From the NCBI GenBank assembly GCA_004293445.1, contig RDYP01000003.1:310001-374000 (forward strand): a stretch of 64,000 nucleotides of DNA. The letters are read 5' to 3'. This DNA comes from Verrucomicrobiota bacterium (GTDB lineage Bacteria > Verrucomicrobiota > Verrucomicrobiia > Verrucomicrobiales > Akkermansiaceae). Shown one piece after another: positions 30,193 through 40,042 of this stretch (its first letter is position 1; each line of letters starts with the position of its first letter). Under the pieces are notes generated by a model. It worked only from the letters and a program-made list of their open reading frames with translations. It made no database searches and was not told where the DNA came from. The position numbers were made by a program, and so were the translations under genes.

Positions 30193-30222
30193 TTGTCTTT
30201 GTTCACCTATTCATTTTGGCAT

Positions 30223-32136
30223 ATGAGATCCGATTTTATCCCGTCACTTAAGACTTCCCGCCGCGAGTTTTTGGTCATGACCGGGAGTGCCGTCGCCGCC
30301 TCTTCGCTGCCTGCCCGGTTGCATGGAGCCGAGGAGAGCCCGGGGATGGTTTTGCTTGAAGCCGAGCAGTTTGATGATTTCGGCGGCTGGGTGCTCGACC
30401 AGCAATCGATGGACCAGATGGGATCGCCCTACCTGCTGGCCCACGGCTTGGGAATCCCGGTCAAGGACGCCACCACAGCCGCAAACATTGCTTCCCCGGG
30501 AACTTATCGCGCATGGGTCCGCACACGCGATTGGGTGGCACCGTGGAAGGCACCGGGAGCACCCGGGAAATTCCAAGTGAAGGTCAACGGCACACCGCTG
30601 GAGACCACCTTTGGCACCACGGGAGCGCAGTGGCACTGGCAGGACGGCGGACTGGTTGAGCTTGGTGCCCGCATCCAAGTCGCACTGAATGATTTGACCG
30701 GATTCGAAGGCCGCTGCGACGCGGTTCTGTTCTGCAAGGACCCCGGTTTCGCGCCGCCCAACGAGCTCGCCGAGTTGACTCGGTTCCGCCGAAGCGTGCT
30801 GGGCCTCGGGATGGACCCGGAGCCGGGCGGGGACTTCGACCTGGTGGTGGCCGGGGGCGGCATCGCGGGCACCTGCGCGGCACTGAGCGCCGCGCGCAAC
30901 GGCTTGAAAGTGGCCCTCGTCCAGGATCGTCCCGTGCTCGGCGGCAACGGGTCTTCCGAAGTCCGGGTCTGGCCACAGGGCAAGGTCAACCAGCAGCCTT
31001 ACCCGCATCTGGGGGACATTGTGCGGGAAATCGTGCCGGAAAGAAAATCCAAGGACCCCACGCGAACCGGTGCCGCATTCGGCGACGAACTCAAGACGAA
31101 GGCGATTGCCGGCGAACCGCGGATTACCTTGTTCACCGATCAGCGGGTGTATGCCGTGGAGATGGCAGGCAAGACCATCCAAGCTGTGCTGGCCCAGCAC
31201 ACCCGCACCGGCCGTCGGATCCGACTCAAGGGGAAATTGTTTGCCGATTGCACCGGCGACGCCACCGTGGGTTATCTCGCGGGAGCGGATTACGAGCAGA
31301 CCCGCGAGGGCCATCAGGGGATGACGAACCTCTGGAGACTGGTTGACGCGGCCGACAAACAACAGGTGCTCCAATGCGAGTGCAAAGACAAGACGGCTTT
31401 GTCCCTGGCATACGAGTCCGGCAAGGTGGCGCAGCCCTTTCCGCGCTGCCCTTGGGCCCTTGACCTGAGCGACAAACCGTTCCCGGGCCGCAAGACTTAC
31501 AAAGGCCAGTGGGGAGGGGAATCACCGCTGAGCAATTTGGGGCGCTGGTTCTGGGAGAGCGGCTTTGACATGGACCCGATCGCCGATGTCGAGCGGATCC
31601 GGGACATGAATTTGCGGGCCATGTACGGCGCATGGGACGCGCTCAAGAATGTCGATCACCTCTATCCCAACCATCGCATCGGCTGGGCGGCCTACATTGC
31701 AGGGAAACGCGAATCGCGCCGGCTTCTGGGCGACGTGATTCTTTCGGCCGACGATTTCCGCAACGCGAAGTACTACCCCGACGGCTGTTTTCCGTGCACC
31801 TGGCATATCGATATCCATGGGCCGCATCCGAAATACAAATCGGGCCTGGAAAGCCACGAGTTCATTTCCGAGGCGACCGTCGGCAAGGACTTCTCCTACA
31901 AGGGGCCTTACTGGGCACCCTACCGCTGCCTGTATAGCCGCAATATCTCCAATTTGTTCATGGCAGGCCGCGACATCAGCGTGACGCACGACGGCTTGGG
32001 CCCGGTGCGTGTGATGAAGACCTGTGGAATCATGGGTGAGGTGGTCGGCAAGGCTGCTGCCATCTGCATGGAAGAGAATACCAATCCCCGCGGGGTTTAT
32101 GAACGCCATTGGGCGCGTCTCCAGGCCCGCTTCTAA
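30223..32136 (+). CDS. Tat-exported FAD-dependent oxidoreductase with N-terminal sugar-binding-like domain
   Basis: I use ATG 30223 rather than the tracked TTG 30193. The N terminus has a twin-arginine signal (SRREFLVMTGSAVAASS), so the protein should be folded with its cofactor and exported. Residues ~45-170 (VLLEAEQFDDFGGWVLDQQ ... VNGTPLETTFG) resemble a beta-sandwich carbohydrate-associated domain. From about 205 there is a Rossmann FAD motif (VVAGGGIAGTCAALSAARNG) and later NLFMAGRDISVTHDGLGPV, both typical of the FAD_oxidored (PF12831) family. Its substrate is unknown; its position between GH3 and a lyase-like gene suggests oxidation of a sugar or sugar derivative. The TAA stop lies in the word TTCTAACAG. 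Confidence 0.85.
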   Translation: MRSDFIPSLKTSRREFLVMTGSAVAASSLPARLHGAEESPGMVLLEAEQFDDFGGWVLDQQSMDQMGSPYLLAHGLGIPVKDATTAANIASPGTYRAWVRTRDWVAPWKAPGAPGKFQVKVNGTPLETTFGTTGAQWHWQDGGLVELGARIQVALNDLTGFEGRCDAVLFCKDPGFAPPNELAELTRFRRSVLGLGMDPEPGGDFDLVVAGGGIAGTCAALSAARNGLKVALVQDRPVLGGNGSSEVRVWPQGKVNQQPYPHLGDIVREIVPERKSKDPTRTGAAFGDELKTKAIAGEPRITLFTDQRVYAVEMAGKTIQAVLAQHTRTGRRIRLKGKLFADCTGDATVGYLAGADYEQTREGHQGMTNLWRLVDAADKQQVLQCECKDKTALSLAYESGKVAQPFPRCPWALDLSDKPFPGRKTYKGQWGGESPLSNLGRWFWESGFDMDPIADVERIRDMNLRAMYGAWDALKNVDHLYPNHRIGWAAYIAGKRESRRLLGDVILSADDFRNAKYYPDGCFPCTWHIDIHGPHPKYKSGLESHEFISEATVGKDFSYKGPYWAPYRCLYSRNISNLFMAGRDISVTHDGLGPVRVMKTCGIMGEVVGKAAAICMEENTNPRGVYERHWARLQARF

Positions 32137-32288
32137 CAGATGCCGTCGGCCAAAACCGATCATCTACAACTCGCAACCTCCACCGATTTCGAAATATGGA
32201 AACGCCACAAAAGCACCAAGTTTCCACCCCGCGCCCAGCACGGCAGGCGCTTTCTGGCATCCGAATCCGCGGTCGCGTGAAGCATCCA

Positions 32289-34613
32289 ATGAAAATCATC
32301 AAGGCATGGCTCTGCCTCCTCTGCGTTGCAGGCCCGACCCAGGCGGCACAGGATTCCGAACCCGTCATCGCGTCTGAAACGCTGCGAGAGGCCGGGGAGA
32401 AAATCGTGTCCTTCGGCGCTGCGGGTACGGTCCGCCGGGCGGCGCTCGACTGGGCCATGATGGAGTGTCGACGTTTGCAGGATACACGCGGAGCTGCAGC
32501 CTCGGCCATGATCGAGGGCCTGGCGAAGGATCTGTCACGCGCCACGGCCGATTCAAGCTATGGAAAAAAGAATGACGAACCGGTTACGATTTTTCCCGTA
32601 ATTCGTTCCCTGACTACGAACCCCGCTGCCCACAAGCTCTTTGATATCGGCGACTATGCGAAAACCAATCCCCTTCATCCTCTGAAGGCCGGGCGTAATT
32701 CGGCATTGGCCGATTCTGACGCGCTGCATCTCGCCTACGCCGCGCTTCATCCGCAAAGCCCTGCCAGAGGAAATCCGCAGGCGATCATCGCCTTGCTCAC
32801 CGTCATGAATCAGTCGTGGTGTGTTCGGCAAAAAGACACTTGGTCGGAACAGGATGCGATCATCGCCTACATCTTGCTCGATGCGGTCTATCCCGATTTG
32901 ATTCCCGCGACGATCCGCGCTGAGTGGATCAAATCCATGCGCGGCCGTTGTGACCGGCAAATAGCGGCTTACACTCCCTTGCTTGATGAAGACTACATTT
33001 CCCGGAGTTGGCTCAATGGCGATATCCGCAACATCATTCATGTCGGCTTCGCCGGGATCGCCCTGCAGGATGCCCGCTACCGCAAGTGGATGGATGACGC
33101 CCTCGGCCGGATCTATCTGACGCTCCAGCCCGACGGGGCCACCAATTACACCGGCTATCAGAACGAGGCGGGATTGTATCACGATGCCGCCGTGCAATGT
33201 CTGGCGTGGTATTGGCTGTTTAGCCGCAATCCCCAGGCGTCCGACTTCGTCGCGAAATCAGCCCGCTTCTACCCGCTCACCGCCCATCGTTTTATCTGCG
33301 AGGAATACACCGCGCCCGAGCAAAAGCATTACTACAACGGCAACCTCGCCTGTAAGACTTTCGCCGGATGTTTCGCCGGAGATCCCTTTGCAGTCGCCGC
33401 CTGCCAATGGACCACCAGCCACCTTGGAGCTTTTTCCTATGATCCCTCGATGACGGTCGTCCCGCTTCCGGACAACTACACGCTCTTCGACCGCAACATC
33501 ATCGGCCCGCGCGGACGTTATGGAAACTTGGACTTCGCCATTTCGACCCGCGATTTCAGCTACTATCCGGGAAAAACCAATCCCGTCTCCCGCACCCCCG
33601 ACAAGGGTTTCGGCGTGACATCCTTCCTTGGCATGCGGGTGATGAACCCGCCGGATTTCAACGGCTGGCCGATGAACGCCGTTGTCGAACGCGTCATGAA
33701 CCGTGCCCGCATCGGCAAACAGGAATATGACAAGGGCGAGCTGATCGAGTCCTCGGTGAGCATGGCGGGAACCGCGTCCGCTGTTTCCGCCGACTACATG
33801 ACCTCCGGCCGCCAAGGGCAGAATTGGAACTGGGGCCCGGTGCCGTTTTCCAACACCCAGGCATGGATCATCAATGGCGAGCGCGCCGTCGGATTCATGC
33901 GCATCGAGGCCGCGGCCCCCGTCAAGGATTCCCGCATGTCCACCATGTTTGAGTTTGTCAGCGGCCGCGGCAAGTGGGGCCAGCGCAAGGAACTCGTCAC
34001 TCGTGAAAAGGGGTCGCACGAATACGGTGATCTCCGGCTCCGCGTGATCGGAACTTCCTACAAGGATTTTGAGGTCACTTACACCAAGGGCGGATTGTCC
34101 GGCGACGACAAGATGCGCGCGCTGTTCCGCCTCGTCGAAGAACCCGGAGAACAGGACAGGCTCCGCAATTATGAAAGCGGCAAGGCCAACTGGTGCCTTG
34201 TCGAACTCCGGCCCGCATCCTCCGCGCCCGCCGAATCCATCCGCCTGCTGGAGGCCGGTCCAGGCCTCACCGCGTTCACCTATACGGCTTCGGGCAGATC
34301 ATTCGCCCTCGTCCACAACCCGGGAACCACATCTGCCAGGGCGAATTTCGACATGCCGCCGTCATTCGCCATTCACTCCGTCCACTTGGGCACCGATGGC
34401 AACGTGGACCGCGACAAATACCTCAACATGTCGGATTTCCTGAAATCCGGCGAGCGTGACAGCCAAGCGAAGACCATCGCCATCCCCGGGCGGCAGGTCA
34501 GCTTCACCATCCCGCCGAAACGGCACATTCTTGTCATCGCCAGCAACGATCCCGCCGACCACACGAGCGGCATGAAGTTCTATCAAGACGTTTTCACGGT
34601 TCCCCGGAACTGA
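32289..34613 (+). CDS. Polysaccharide-lyase-like protein (PL8-type fold), single-module
   Basis: ATG 32289 is chosen because a signal peptide (MKIIKAWLCLLCVAGPTQAA) begins there; the tracked start at 32109 overlaps the previous gene. The 774-aa protein has an alpha-helical first half ending in LQPDGATNYTGYQNEAGLYH (near 280) and a beta-rich second half containing YTLFDRNIIGPRGRYG (near 397). Its closest relative in the window is the second half of the 1632-aa protein at 45785, including the ends ASNDPADH...YQDVF and SSNDPADH...YEDVF. The layout suits an alpha/alpha-toroid plus beta-sandwich polysaccharide lyase. Lyase activity and substrate (a uronate-containing glycan) are inferred, not shown. 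Confidence 0.7.
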   Translation: MKIIKAWLCLLCVAGPTQAAQDSEPVIASETLREAGEKIVSFGAAGTVRRAALDWAMMECRRLQDTRGAAASAMIEGLAKDLSRATADSSYGKKNDEPVTIFPVIRSLTTNPAAHKLFDIGDYAKTNPLHPLKAGRNSALADSDALHLAYAALHPQSPARGNPQAIIALLTVMNQSWCVRQKDTWSEQDAIIAYILLDAVYPDLIPATIRAEWIKSMRGRCDRQIAAYTPLLDEDYISRSWLNGDIRNIIHVGFAGIALQDARYRKWMDDALGRIYLTLQPDGATNYTGYQNEAGLYHDAAVQCLAWYWLFSRNPQASDFVAKSARFYPLTAHRFICEEYTAPEQKHYYNGNLACKTFAGCFAGDPFAVAACQWTTSHLGAFSYDPSMTVVPLPDNYTLFDRNIIGPRGRYGNLDFAISTRDFSYYPGKTNPVSRTPDKGFGVTSFLGMRVMNPPDFNGWPMNAVVERVMNRARIGKQEYDKGELIESSVSMAGTASAVSADYMTSGRQGQNWNWGPVPFSNTQAWIINGERAVGFMRIEAAAPVKDSRMSTMFEFVSGRGKWGQRKELVTREKGSHEYGDLRLRVIGTSYKDFEVTYTKGGLSGDDKMRALFRLVEEPGEQDRLRNYESGKANWCLVELRPASSAPAESIRLLEAGPGLTAFTYTASGRSFALVHNPGTTSARANFDMPPSFAIHSVHLGTDGNVDRDKYLNMSDFLKSGERDSQAKTIAIPGRQVSFTIPPKRHILVIASNDPADHTSGMKFYQDVFTVPRN

Positions 34614-34636
34614 ATTACTTCCCACCAATTCTCCAT

Positions 34637-36118
34637 ATGAATCCTGATTATTTCATCCCCGCACTTCTATCGTTACTCCTGCTGGCAAGCCACGCCGCGC
34701 TTCCCGCAGCAGAGACCCGTCCCGAAAGCCCGGAATCCAAAGATCGCCAACCCGCCATTACCGACGCCGCCGACGCACAGGCAGCAGCCCTCCAGCAATC
34801 ATTCCAGAAACCCGCCAGCCCAAACACTCATCCGGATGCCCAATGGTTCCCCTATGCTGGTCTCGGACTCTTCATCCACTGGGGTATCGCCTCGGTCAAA
34901 GGCGAGGGCGATCTCTCCTGGTGCATGCTGGCGAACAGACCCTGGTATGACGCCACCATCACACCCAACGATTACTACGGACTCATCCGCCAGTGGAATC
35001 CCGACAAGCTCGACTTCGACAAGATTCTCGGTGCCGCCAAGGCAGCGGGATTCGAATACGCAGTCTTCACCACCAAACACCACGACGGTTTCACCATGTG
35101 GCCATCGGCCTTCGGTGACATCGGCACAAAGTCCAGCTTCGGCGGACGCGACATCGTCCGGGAGTTCGTCAACGCCTGCCGCAAGCACTCGCTGAAGGTC
35201 GGCTTTTACTACTCGCCGCCCGATTGGAGGTTCGATCGCGACTACCGCAGTTGGTCGTTCACTGGCAAGTCGCTCGATATGGATCACAAGCCGGTTGTTC
35301 GTCCGAAGAAACCTGCCGACCACGACCGCAAACGCGCAGAACTCGTGAAGGGACAGGTCACTGAACTACTCACCCACTACGGAAAAATCGACCTGATGTG
35401 GTTCGACGGAGGCAAAGGTGAAATCCCCAATGACACGGTCCGCAGCCTGCAACCCGGCATCGTCATCAACCACCGCAATGGCGGCTCCGGCGACTATGGT
35501 GACTCCGAAGGCAAGCTGCCAGGAAAGCGTTTCAATGGCTGGTTCGAGTCGTGCGTGACCGTCTGGCCGATGCGCAAATGGAGCTATTCCAACGAATACC
35601 CACAAACAGGCGCGCCGATGACGCTGACCATGCTCTCCATCCTCCGCGGCTGGGGCGGGAATCTGTTGGCCAACGTCGGCCCCGCGGGTGACGGATCGAT
35701 CCCAGGCACCGTCACCGGGGTCTGGTCAGAAATGGCGGCATGGATGAAACACAGCGGCGAGTCCGTGCATGGCACCCGCCCCGGACCGTGGCCGAAACAA
35801 GTCAATCTTCCCGTCACCACCCGCGATGGTGCGGCCTACATCCATTTCCTGCCGAAACTTCCGGAAAACCTTCAGGGCCTTCCCGCAGGTGTAAAGACGC
35901 TCACCCAGACCCGGCAGGTCATTCCGGCGCTCCCGAAATACTCCGAGACGGTGGTCTGGAAAAACGCGCCAAGACCCGCAAAGGTAACCCTGTTGCGCAC
36001 CGGGCAAGCACTCCCGTTCAGCCATGAGAACAGCACCCTCACCCTGACGCTCGCTCCGGAGCTTCGCAGCACCCACGTCGATGTCGTGAAAGTCCAATGG
36101 GATGAAACCTCGCGCTAG
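34637..36118 (+). CDS. GH29 alpha-L-fucosidase (second copy)
   Basis: This 493-aa exported protein (signal: LLSLLLLASHAALPAA) shows HPDAQWFPYAGLGLFIHW, YAVFTTKHHDGFTMWP and KIDLMWFDGGKG, where D257 is the predicted nucleophile of a GH29 alpha-L-fucosidase. It follows the lyase-like gene by 23 bp and precedes another GH29 by 24 bp. Sequence divergence from the copy at 23495 is substantial outside the motifs, so it probably has its own linkage preference. Confidence 0.93.
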   Translation: MNPDYFIPALLSLLLLASHAALPAAETRPESPESKDRQPAITDAADAQAAALQQSFQKPASPNTHPDAQWFPYAGLGLFIHWGIASVKGEGDLSWCMLANRPWYDATITPNDYYGLIRQWNPDKLDFDKILGAAKAAGFEYAVFTTKHHDGFTMWPSAFGDIGTKSSFGGRDIVREFVNACRKHSLKVGFYYSPPDWRFDRDYRSWSFTGKSLDMDHKPVVRPKKPADHDRKRAELVKGQVTELLTHYGKIDLMWFDGGKGEIPNDTVRSLQPGIVINHRNGGSGDYGDSEGKLPGKRFNGWFESCVTVWPMRKWSYSNEYPQTGAPMTLTMLSILRGWGGNLLANVGPAGDGSIPGTVTGVWSEMAAWMKHSGESVHGTRPGPWPKQVNLPVTTRDGAAYIHFLPKLPENLQGLPAGVKTLTQTRQVIPALPKYSETVVWKNAPRPAKVTLLRTGQALPFSHENSTLTLTLAPELRSTHVDVVKVQWDETSR

Positions 36119-36142
36119 AAACCTCACACCCACTCGCCCATT

Positions 36143-37696
36143 ATGTCTGATTCATCCACTCTGTTCGCCATCTTGTTCTCCGGCGCCTTCCTCGGCATCG
36201 CCCCGCTCCATGCGGAGGCCTTGCCGTCGATCTATCAGCCCGCAAACTCCCCGCAGCCGTTGGCTCCGCTGCCCACTCCCTCCCAGTTCCGCTGGCACCA
36301 GCAGGAGTTGCAGATCTTCATCCACTTCGGCGTCAACACATTCACCGGATTGGGCTGGGGCGATGGCACGGAAAACCCGGACCTGTTTGCGCCAACCGAT
36401 CTCGACTGCGAGCAATGGGCACGCGTCGCGAAGGAGAACGGCTTCACCCGCATGACCCTCAGCGCCAAGCATCACGACGGCTTCTGCCTCTGGCCCAGCT
36501 AATACACGGACCACTGCGTGAAATCCAGCAAGTGGCGCGATGGCAAGGGCGACGTGGTCGGTGAATTCGTCAAAGCCTGCCGGAAATACGGCCTCGGAGC
36601 CGGCATCTATCTCTCGCCCTGGGACCGCCACGACAAACGCTACGGCACTCCCGCTTACAACGATTACTACATCAGCCAGGTGAACGAACTCTTTGACCGC
36701 TATGGCAGGATCGACTCGTTCTGGCTGGATCTCGCCTTCAAGGATGAAGGTTACACCATGCCCTTCGAGTGGCAGCGGATCTATGATGCGATGTACCGCC
36801 GCAATCCCGCCGTCACCATCGAGATGGGCGGCCCGGACGTCGGATGGATCGGCAACGAGGCGGGCTCCGGTTTGGAAACCTGCTGGAATTTCCACGAACT
36901 CCCCTACGCCACGACCTCCGGCGCGCTGCCCGGAAGAATGCCATTCGCTTACACCGGCGGCATCCAGCCGGAAGCGGAAAACGTCGGCAAGCACCCGAAC
37001 TACAAGGCCATCCCCGCCCTGCGTTATTGCCCGCGTCTCGGCGATGCATCGGTCCGCCGCGGCTGGTTCTGGAACCCCGACCAAAGCCGCGGCCCGGAGT
37101 GGTGGAAACAGATCTACTTCAATTGCGTCGGACGCGGCAGCAGCATGATGTATGGTTTCGCCCCGGACCGCCGCGGACATTTCCCCGAAGAGGATGTCGC
37201 CGGAGCCGTGGCGCTCAGGAAGATGCTCGATGAAATCCAGCAGACGGATTTCGCCGCAGGCAAACCCATCACCGCCGATACCACCTGGAAATCCATCGCC
37301 GGTCACGAAGCCGCAAAATCCGTCGATGGCGACCCGCTCAGCTATTGGGCGGCCGAGGAATCCTCAACCACGGCCGCGCTGGAAGTGGACCTCGGAAAGC
37401 CCTGCCAATTCAATGTCGTCAACCTGCAGGAACCGGTCTTCATGGGCCAGCGCGTGAAAAAATACCGCGTCGAATACCTCGACGGCGAGACATGGAAACC
37501 CTTCTCCGAAGGCACCACCATCGGCCACCGCAAGCTCGACCGCCGCGCCGCCGTCACCGCCAGCAAGGTGCGCCTCATCATCGATGACGCCCGAGCCTAT
37601 CCGCTCATCTCGACCTTCAGCCTCCACCGCACATCCTTCATCGTCAAAGAGGCTGAGGAGAAGAAAACCGGCACCCGCGAGGAAAAGGCGATCTAA
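36143..37696 (+). pseudogene. GH29 alpha-L-fucosidase with C-terminal F5/8C domain, interrupted by one in-frame TAA
   Basis: The track splits this into two ORFs (36143-36502 and 36518-37696), but they lie in one frame and together make a 517-codon GH29 gene. The reading frame runs [30 protein letters not shown], so a single codon (36500-36502) is a stop where related enzymes read through; AAA or AAG to TAA would be one base change. Downstream the frame stays open, with WLDLAF (predicted nucleophile at codon 196) and a discoidin-like F5/8C domain. It may be a recent nonsense mutation, a sequencing error, or less likely readthrough. Without readthrough the first 119 codons give a non-functional fragment; GTG 36518 would give a protein lacking the barrel start. 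Confidence 0.85.
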
Positions 37697-37707
37697 CATT
37701 CATTCGC

Positions 37708-40029
37708 ATGCACCCACGATTCATTCCGTTCCTGGCAGCTTCATGCATGATCCTACTGCATCCTAGTTCCCGGGCCGGAGTTCCGGCGCTGGAAACCATC
37801 AGCAAGGCGGTCGATGCCTTGCCGAACAAGTCCGGTGAGGATCAAGCCAAACGTGCGGTTCTGGAGATCGCCCTCGAGCGGGCGAAAGCCAGCACCGAGG
37901 CCGGAATCCCCGAAAAAGCCGCATCCTTGTTGGCGGACATCGAGGCCGCGATGGAGGTTTCATCCGCCACCATGGCCAGGCAGGCGACCACGGATTCCCC
38001 GCACATCGCAGCCATCAAGCCGGTGCCCGTCACGGTGGACAATCCCTACCTGGACGCGCTCGCGGCATGGGGAAACAAGATGCTTGCCAAGCCGGAAAAC
38101 CCATGGGCCCGCGCCACACCGACCACCGTAGTGATGAAGGGCCTGACCACCCGCGAAGTCGGCGAGGAAATCCGCAACTGCGTCTGGCTCTACGCCAACC
38201 CGGCAAGCCCGCTCCGCGGAAATGGCGAGCTTCTCAAACGCCTGCTACGCCGCTGCCACGCGTTCATCGATGCCGCGAACCTCGATCGGGACCCTGCGGC
38301 AAAGGCGAAAACGGCCGTTTATGATCAGTTCGCCACCGAAGCCGGATTCAGCGGCTTGATCGAGTTCATCTCACTTTACCCCGGCCTGCTGCTTCCATCG
38401 CAACGCACTGAGTGGGACTCCGGACTTCAAGCGGCTTTTGACAAAATCTGGAGCGAAGCCAAAGGAGCCAACAACTGGAACCTCAACATCGAGACCGCAC
38501 GCATGGTCGCCGTCCTCCACTTCGGCTATTACCACAAAAAGCAGGAGGTGATCGACAAGGTGCTCCGCCATGTGGACGTCACGATTTCAAAAATGAAACC
38601 GGACGGAGCATTCCCCTACAACGGCGACAGCAACCCGTCCTGCAACTACCACGGAGCGATCGTCGGTTCCTTGTCGAAAATCTACGACATTTCCGGCCAT
38701 CAGCCCATCGCCAAGGCCCTCGCCGCCACCCAGTGGAAAGGCCCTGTGATGGGGCGGACCGATGAGTTCTGGACCTCGCCGTTTCACAAAACCTTTCGTT
38801 GGAACTACGAACGTGGTACCGAGAATGCGAACCAACTCGTCCTCGCGCTGAGCAGGAATCCCTACGCCAATTTCTTGCGTGGCAAGTCCGGCGGCCCCTA
38901 CCGCGATTCCATTTCTTGGTATCGCGGTGATCTCCCGTCGAAGCCGATGCCGGACCACTACACGATCATCGATCGCAACGTGGAGGGCCCGCGTGCCTGG
39001 TATGGTCGCTTCAATTACGCCGCCACCTACCACAGCAAGTCTCCCACGGAGAACATCACCGGCGGCCATGAAACCTTGATGGGCTGCATGACCGTCGACG
39101 ATCCGAACGGACGGGTGAACTCGATCCTCGTCAACGCGGCCCCGCGAGTGAAAGTCGCGAAGCAAGATCTCAAGGACGCCAAGGGCATACCGCAGAGCAC
39201 TGCCTGGGCCCAGCTCAGCGCGGGTCTCAAGGGCGTCTATCTTACCGGCAGGCACTACAGCGCGTCTGCCGCTACTTACTCGCTCACCACGACCCGCGCT
39301 TGGGCGTATCAGGGAAAAATGACCGATTGGCAGAGCCGCCAAGTCTGGCTCGGCCTGCCGGACCGCATCATCGGCCTGCTATCCACCGTGCCCACGAAAG
39401 AAGGAGCGCAAGCCTTCGAAATCAACACCGTGCTGCGCCTCATTTCCGGTGGCACCGCCGGTGCCGTGCTTTGCAAGAAGCTCGTGAAAACCGGCGAAAA
39501 CCGTTACCGCTACGGCGAGCTCGATATCATCGTGCACCAGTCGAATTTCGCGGCGATCACTGAGGAACTCCTTCCTTATCGTCGGAAGCACTACCCGGCC
39601 TCGGAACTGACCTTCCGCGCGCGACCGGGTGTTCACGAGACCCCGAAGACCTATACCGCCTCGACCCGTTTCCAATGCGTGGTGGAAGTGCGTCCGATCT
39701 GGGCGGAAGGGGAGGCGAAGCTTGCGGCATCTCACGAAAACCACCTGCTGAAACTCCACGCCCTGCTCCACGGCAAGCGCTGGCACATCCTTTTCAACGC
39801 AGGCGACAAAGCCACCACGGTCCAGCTGCCCGCCAACAGCGGCCCGGACATTCGCAGGAGCCTCCGCGTCTCGGATCTCCACCAAGGGCTGCCCAACAAA
39901 GTCCTCCGCCGCTCCGTAACGCTCGCTCCTCAGCAGGAAGCCGTGCTCATCGAAAGCGCCGACCCCATCGACCATCTTCCCGGCTGGCCTTCCTTTGAAG
40001 CCATGGTCGGGCATAAGGAATCTCCCTGA
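37708..40029 (+). CDS. Polysaccharide-lyase-like protein (PL8-type fold)
   Basis: This 773-aa exported protein (signal: FIPFLAASCMILLHPSSRAG) has an N-terminal helical hairpin (ALPNKSGEDQAKRAVLEIAL) closely paralleling that of the 13134 protein (ALPNSSNAEQLKRVVLELAL). It carries the family motifs DGAFPYNGDSNPSCNYHGA near 299 and YTIIDRNVEGPRAWYG near 417. It therefore belongs to the 13134 branch of the five-member family, but without extra modules. The C-terminal half is beta-rich (QVWLGLPDRIIGLLS), as in PL8-like super-sandwich domains. It starts 11 bp after the broken GH29 gene and probably belongs to the same transcript. Enzymatic activity is inferred. Confidence 0.7.
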   Translation: MHPRFIPFLAASCMILLHPSSRAGVPALETISKAVDALPNKSGEDQAKRAVLEIALERAKASTEAGIPEKAASLLADIEAAMEVSSATMARQATTDSPHIAAIKPVPVTVDNPYLDALAAWGNKMLAKPENPWARATPTTVVMKGLTTREVGEEIRNCVWLYANPASPLRGNGELLKRLLRRCHAFIDAANLDRDPAAKAKTAVYDQFATEAGFSGLIEFISLYPGLLLPSQRTEWDSGLQAAFDKIWSEAKGANNWNLNIETARMVAVLHFGYYHKKQEVIDKVLRHVDVTISKMKPDGAFPYNGDSNPSCNYHGAIVGSLSKIYDISGHQPIAKALAATQWKGPVMGRTDEFWTSPFHKTFRWNYERGTENANQLVLALSRNPYANFLRGKSGGPYRDSISWYRGDLPSKPMPDHYTIIDRNVEGPRAWYGRFNYAATYHSKSPTENITGGHETLMGCMTVDDPNGRVNSILVNAAPRVKVAKQDLKDAKGIPQSTAWAQLSAGLKGVYLTGRHYSASAATYSLTTTRAWAYQGKMTDWQSRQVWLGLPDRIIGLLSTVPTKEGAQAFEINTVLRLISGGTAGAVLCKKLVKTGENRYRYGELDIIVHQSNFAAITEELLPYRRKHYPASELTFRARPGVHETPKTYTASTRFQCVVEVRPIWAEGEAKLAASHENHLLKLHALLHGKRWHILFNAGDKATTVQLPANSGPDIRRSLRVSDLHQGLPNKVLRRSVTLAPQQEAVLIESADPIDHLPGWPSFEAMVGHKESP

Positions 40030-40042
40030 TGCTCTCTAGTGT

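Noticed and set aside
36500-36502. Programmed readthrough or recoding at the TAA in the GH29 gene
   Set aside because: TAA is the least leaky stop, and I see no conserved structure or special context. A nonsense mutation or sequencing error is simpler.
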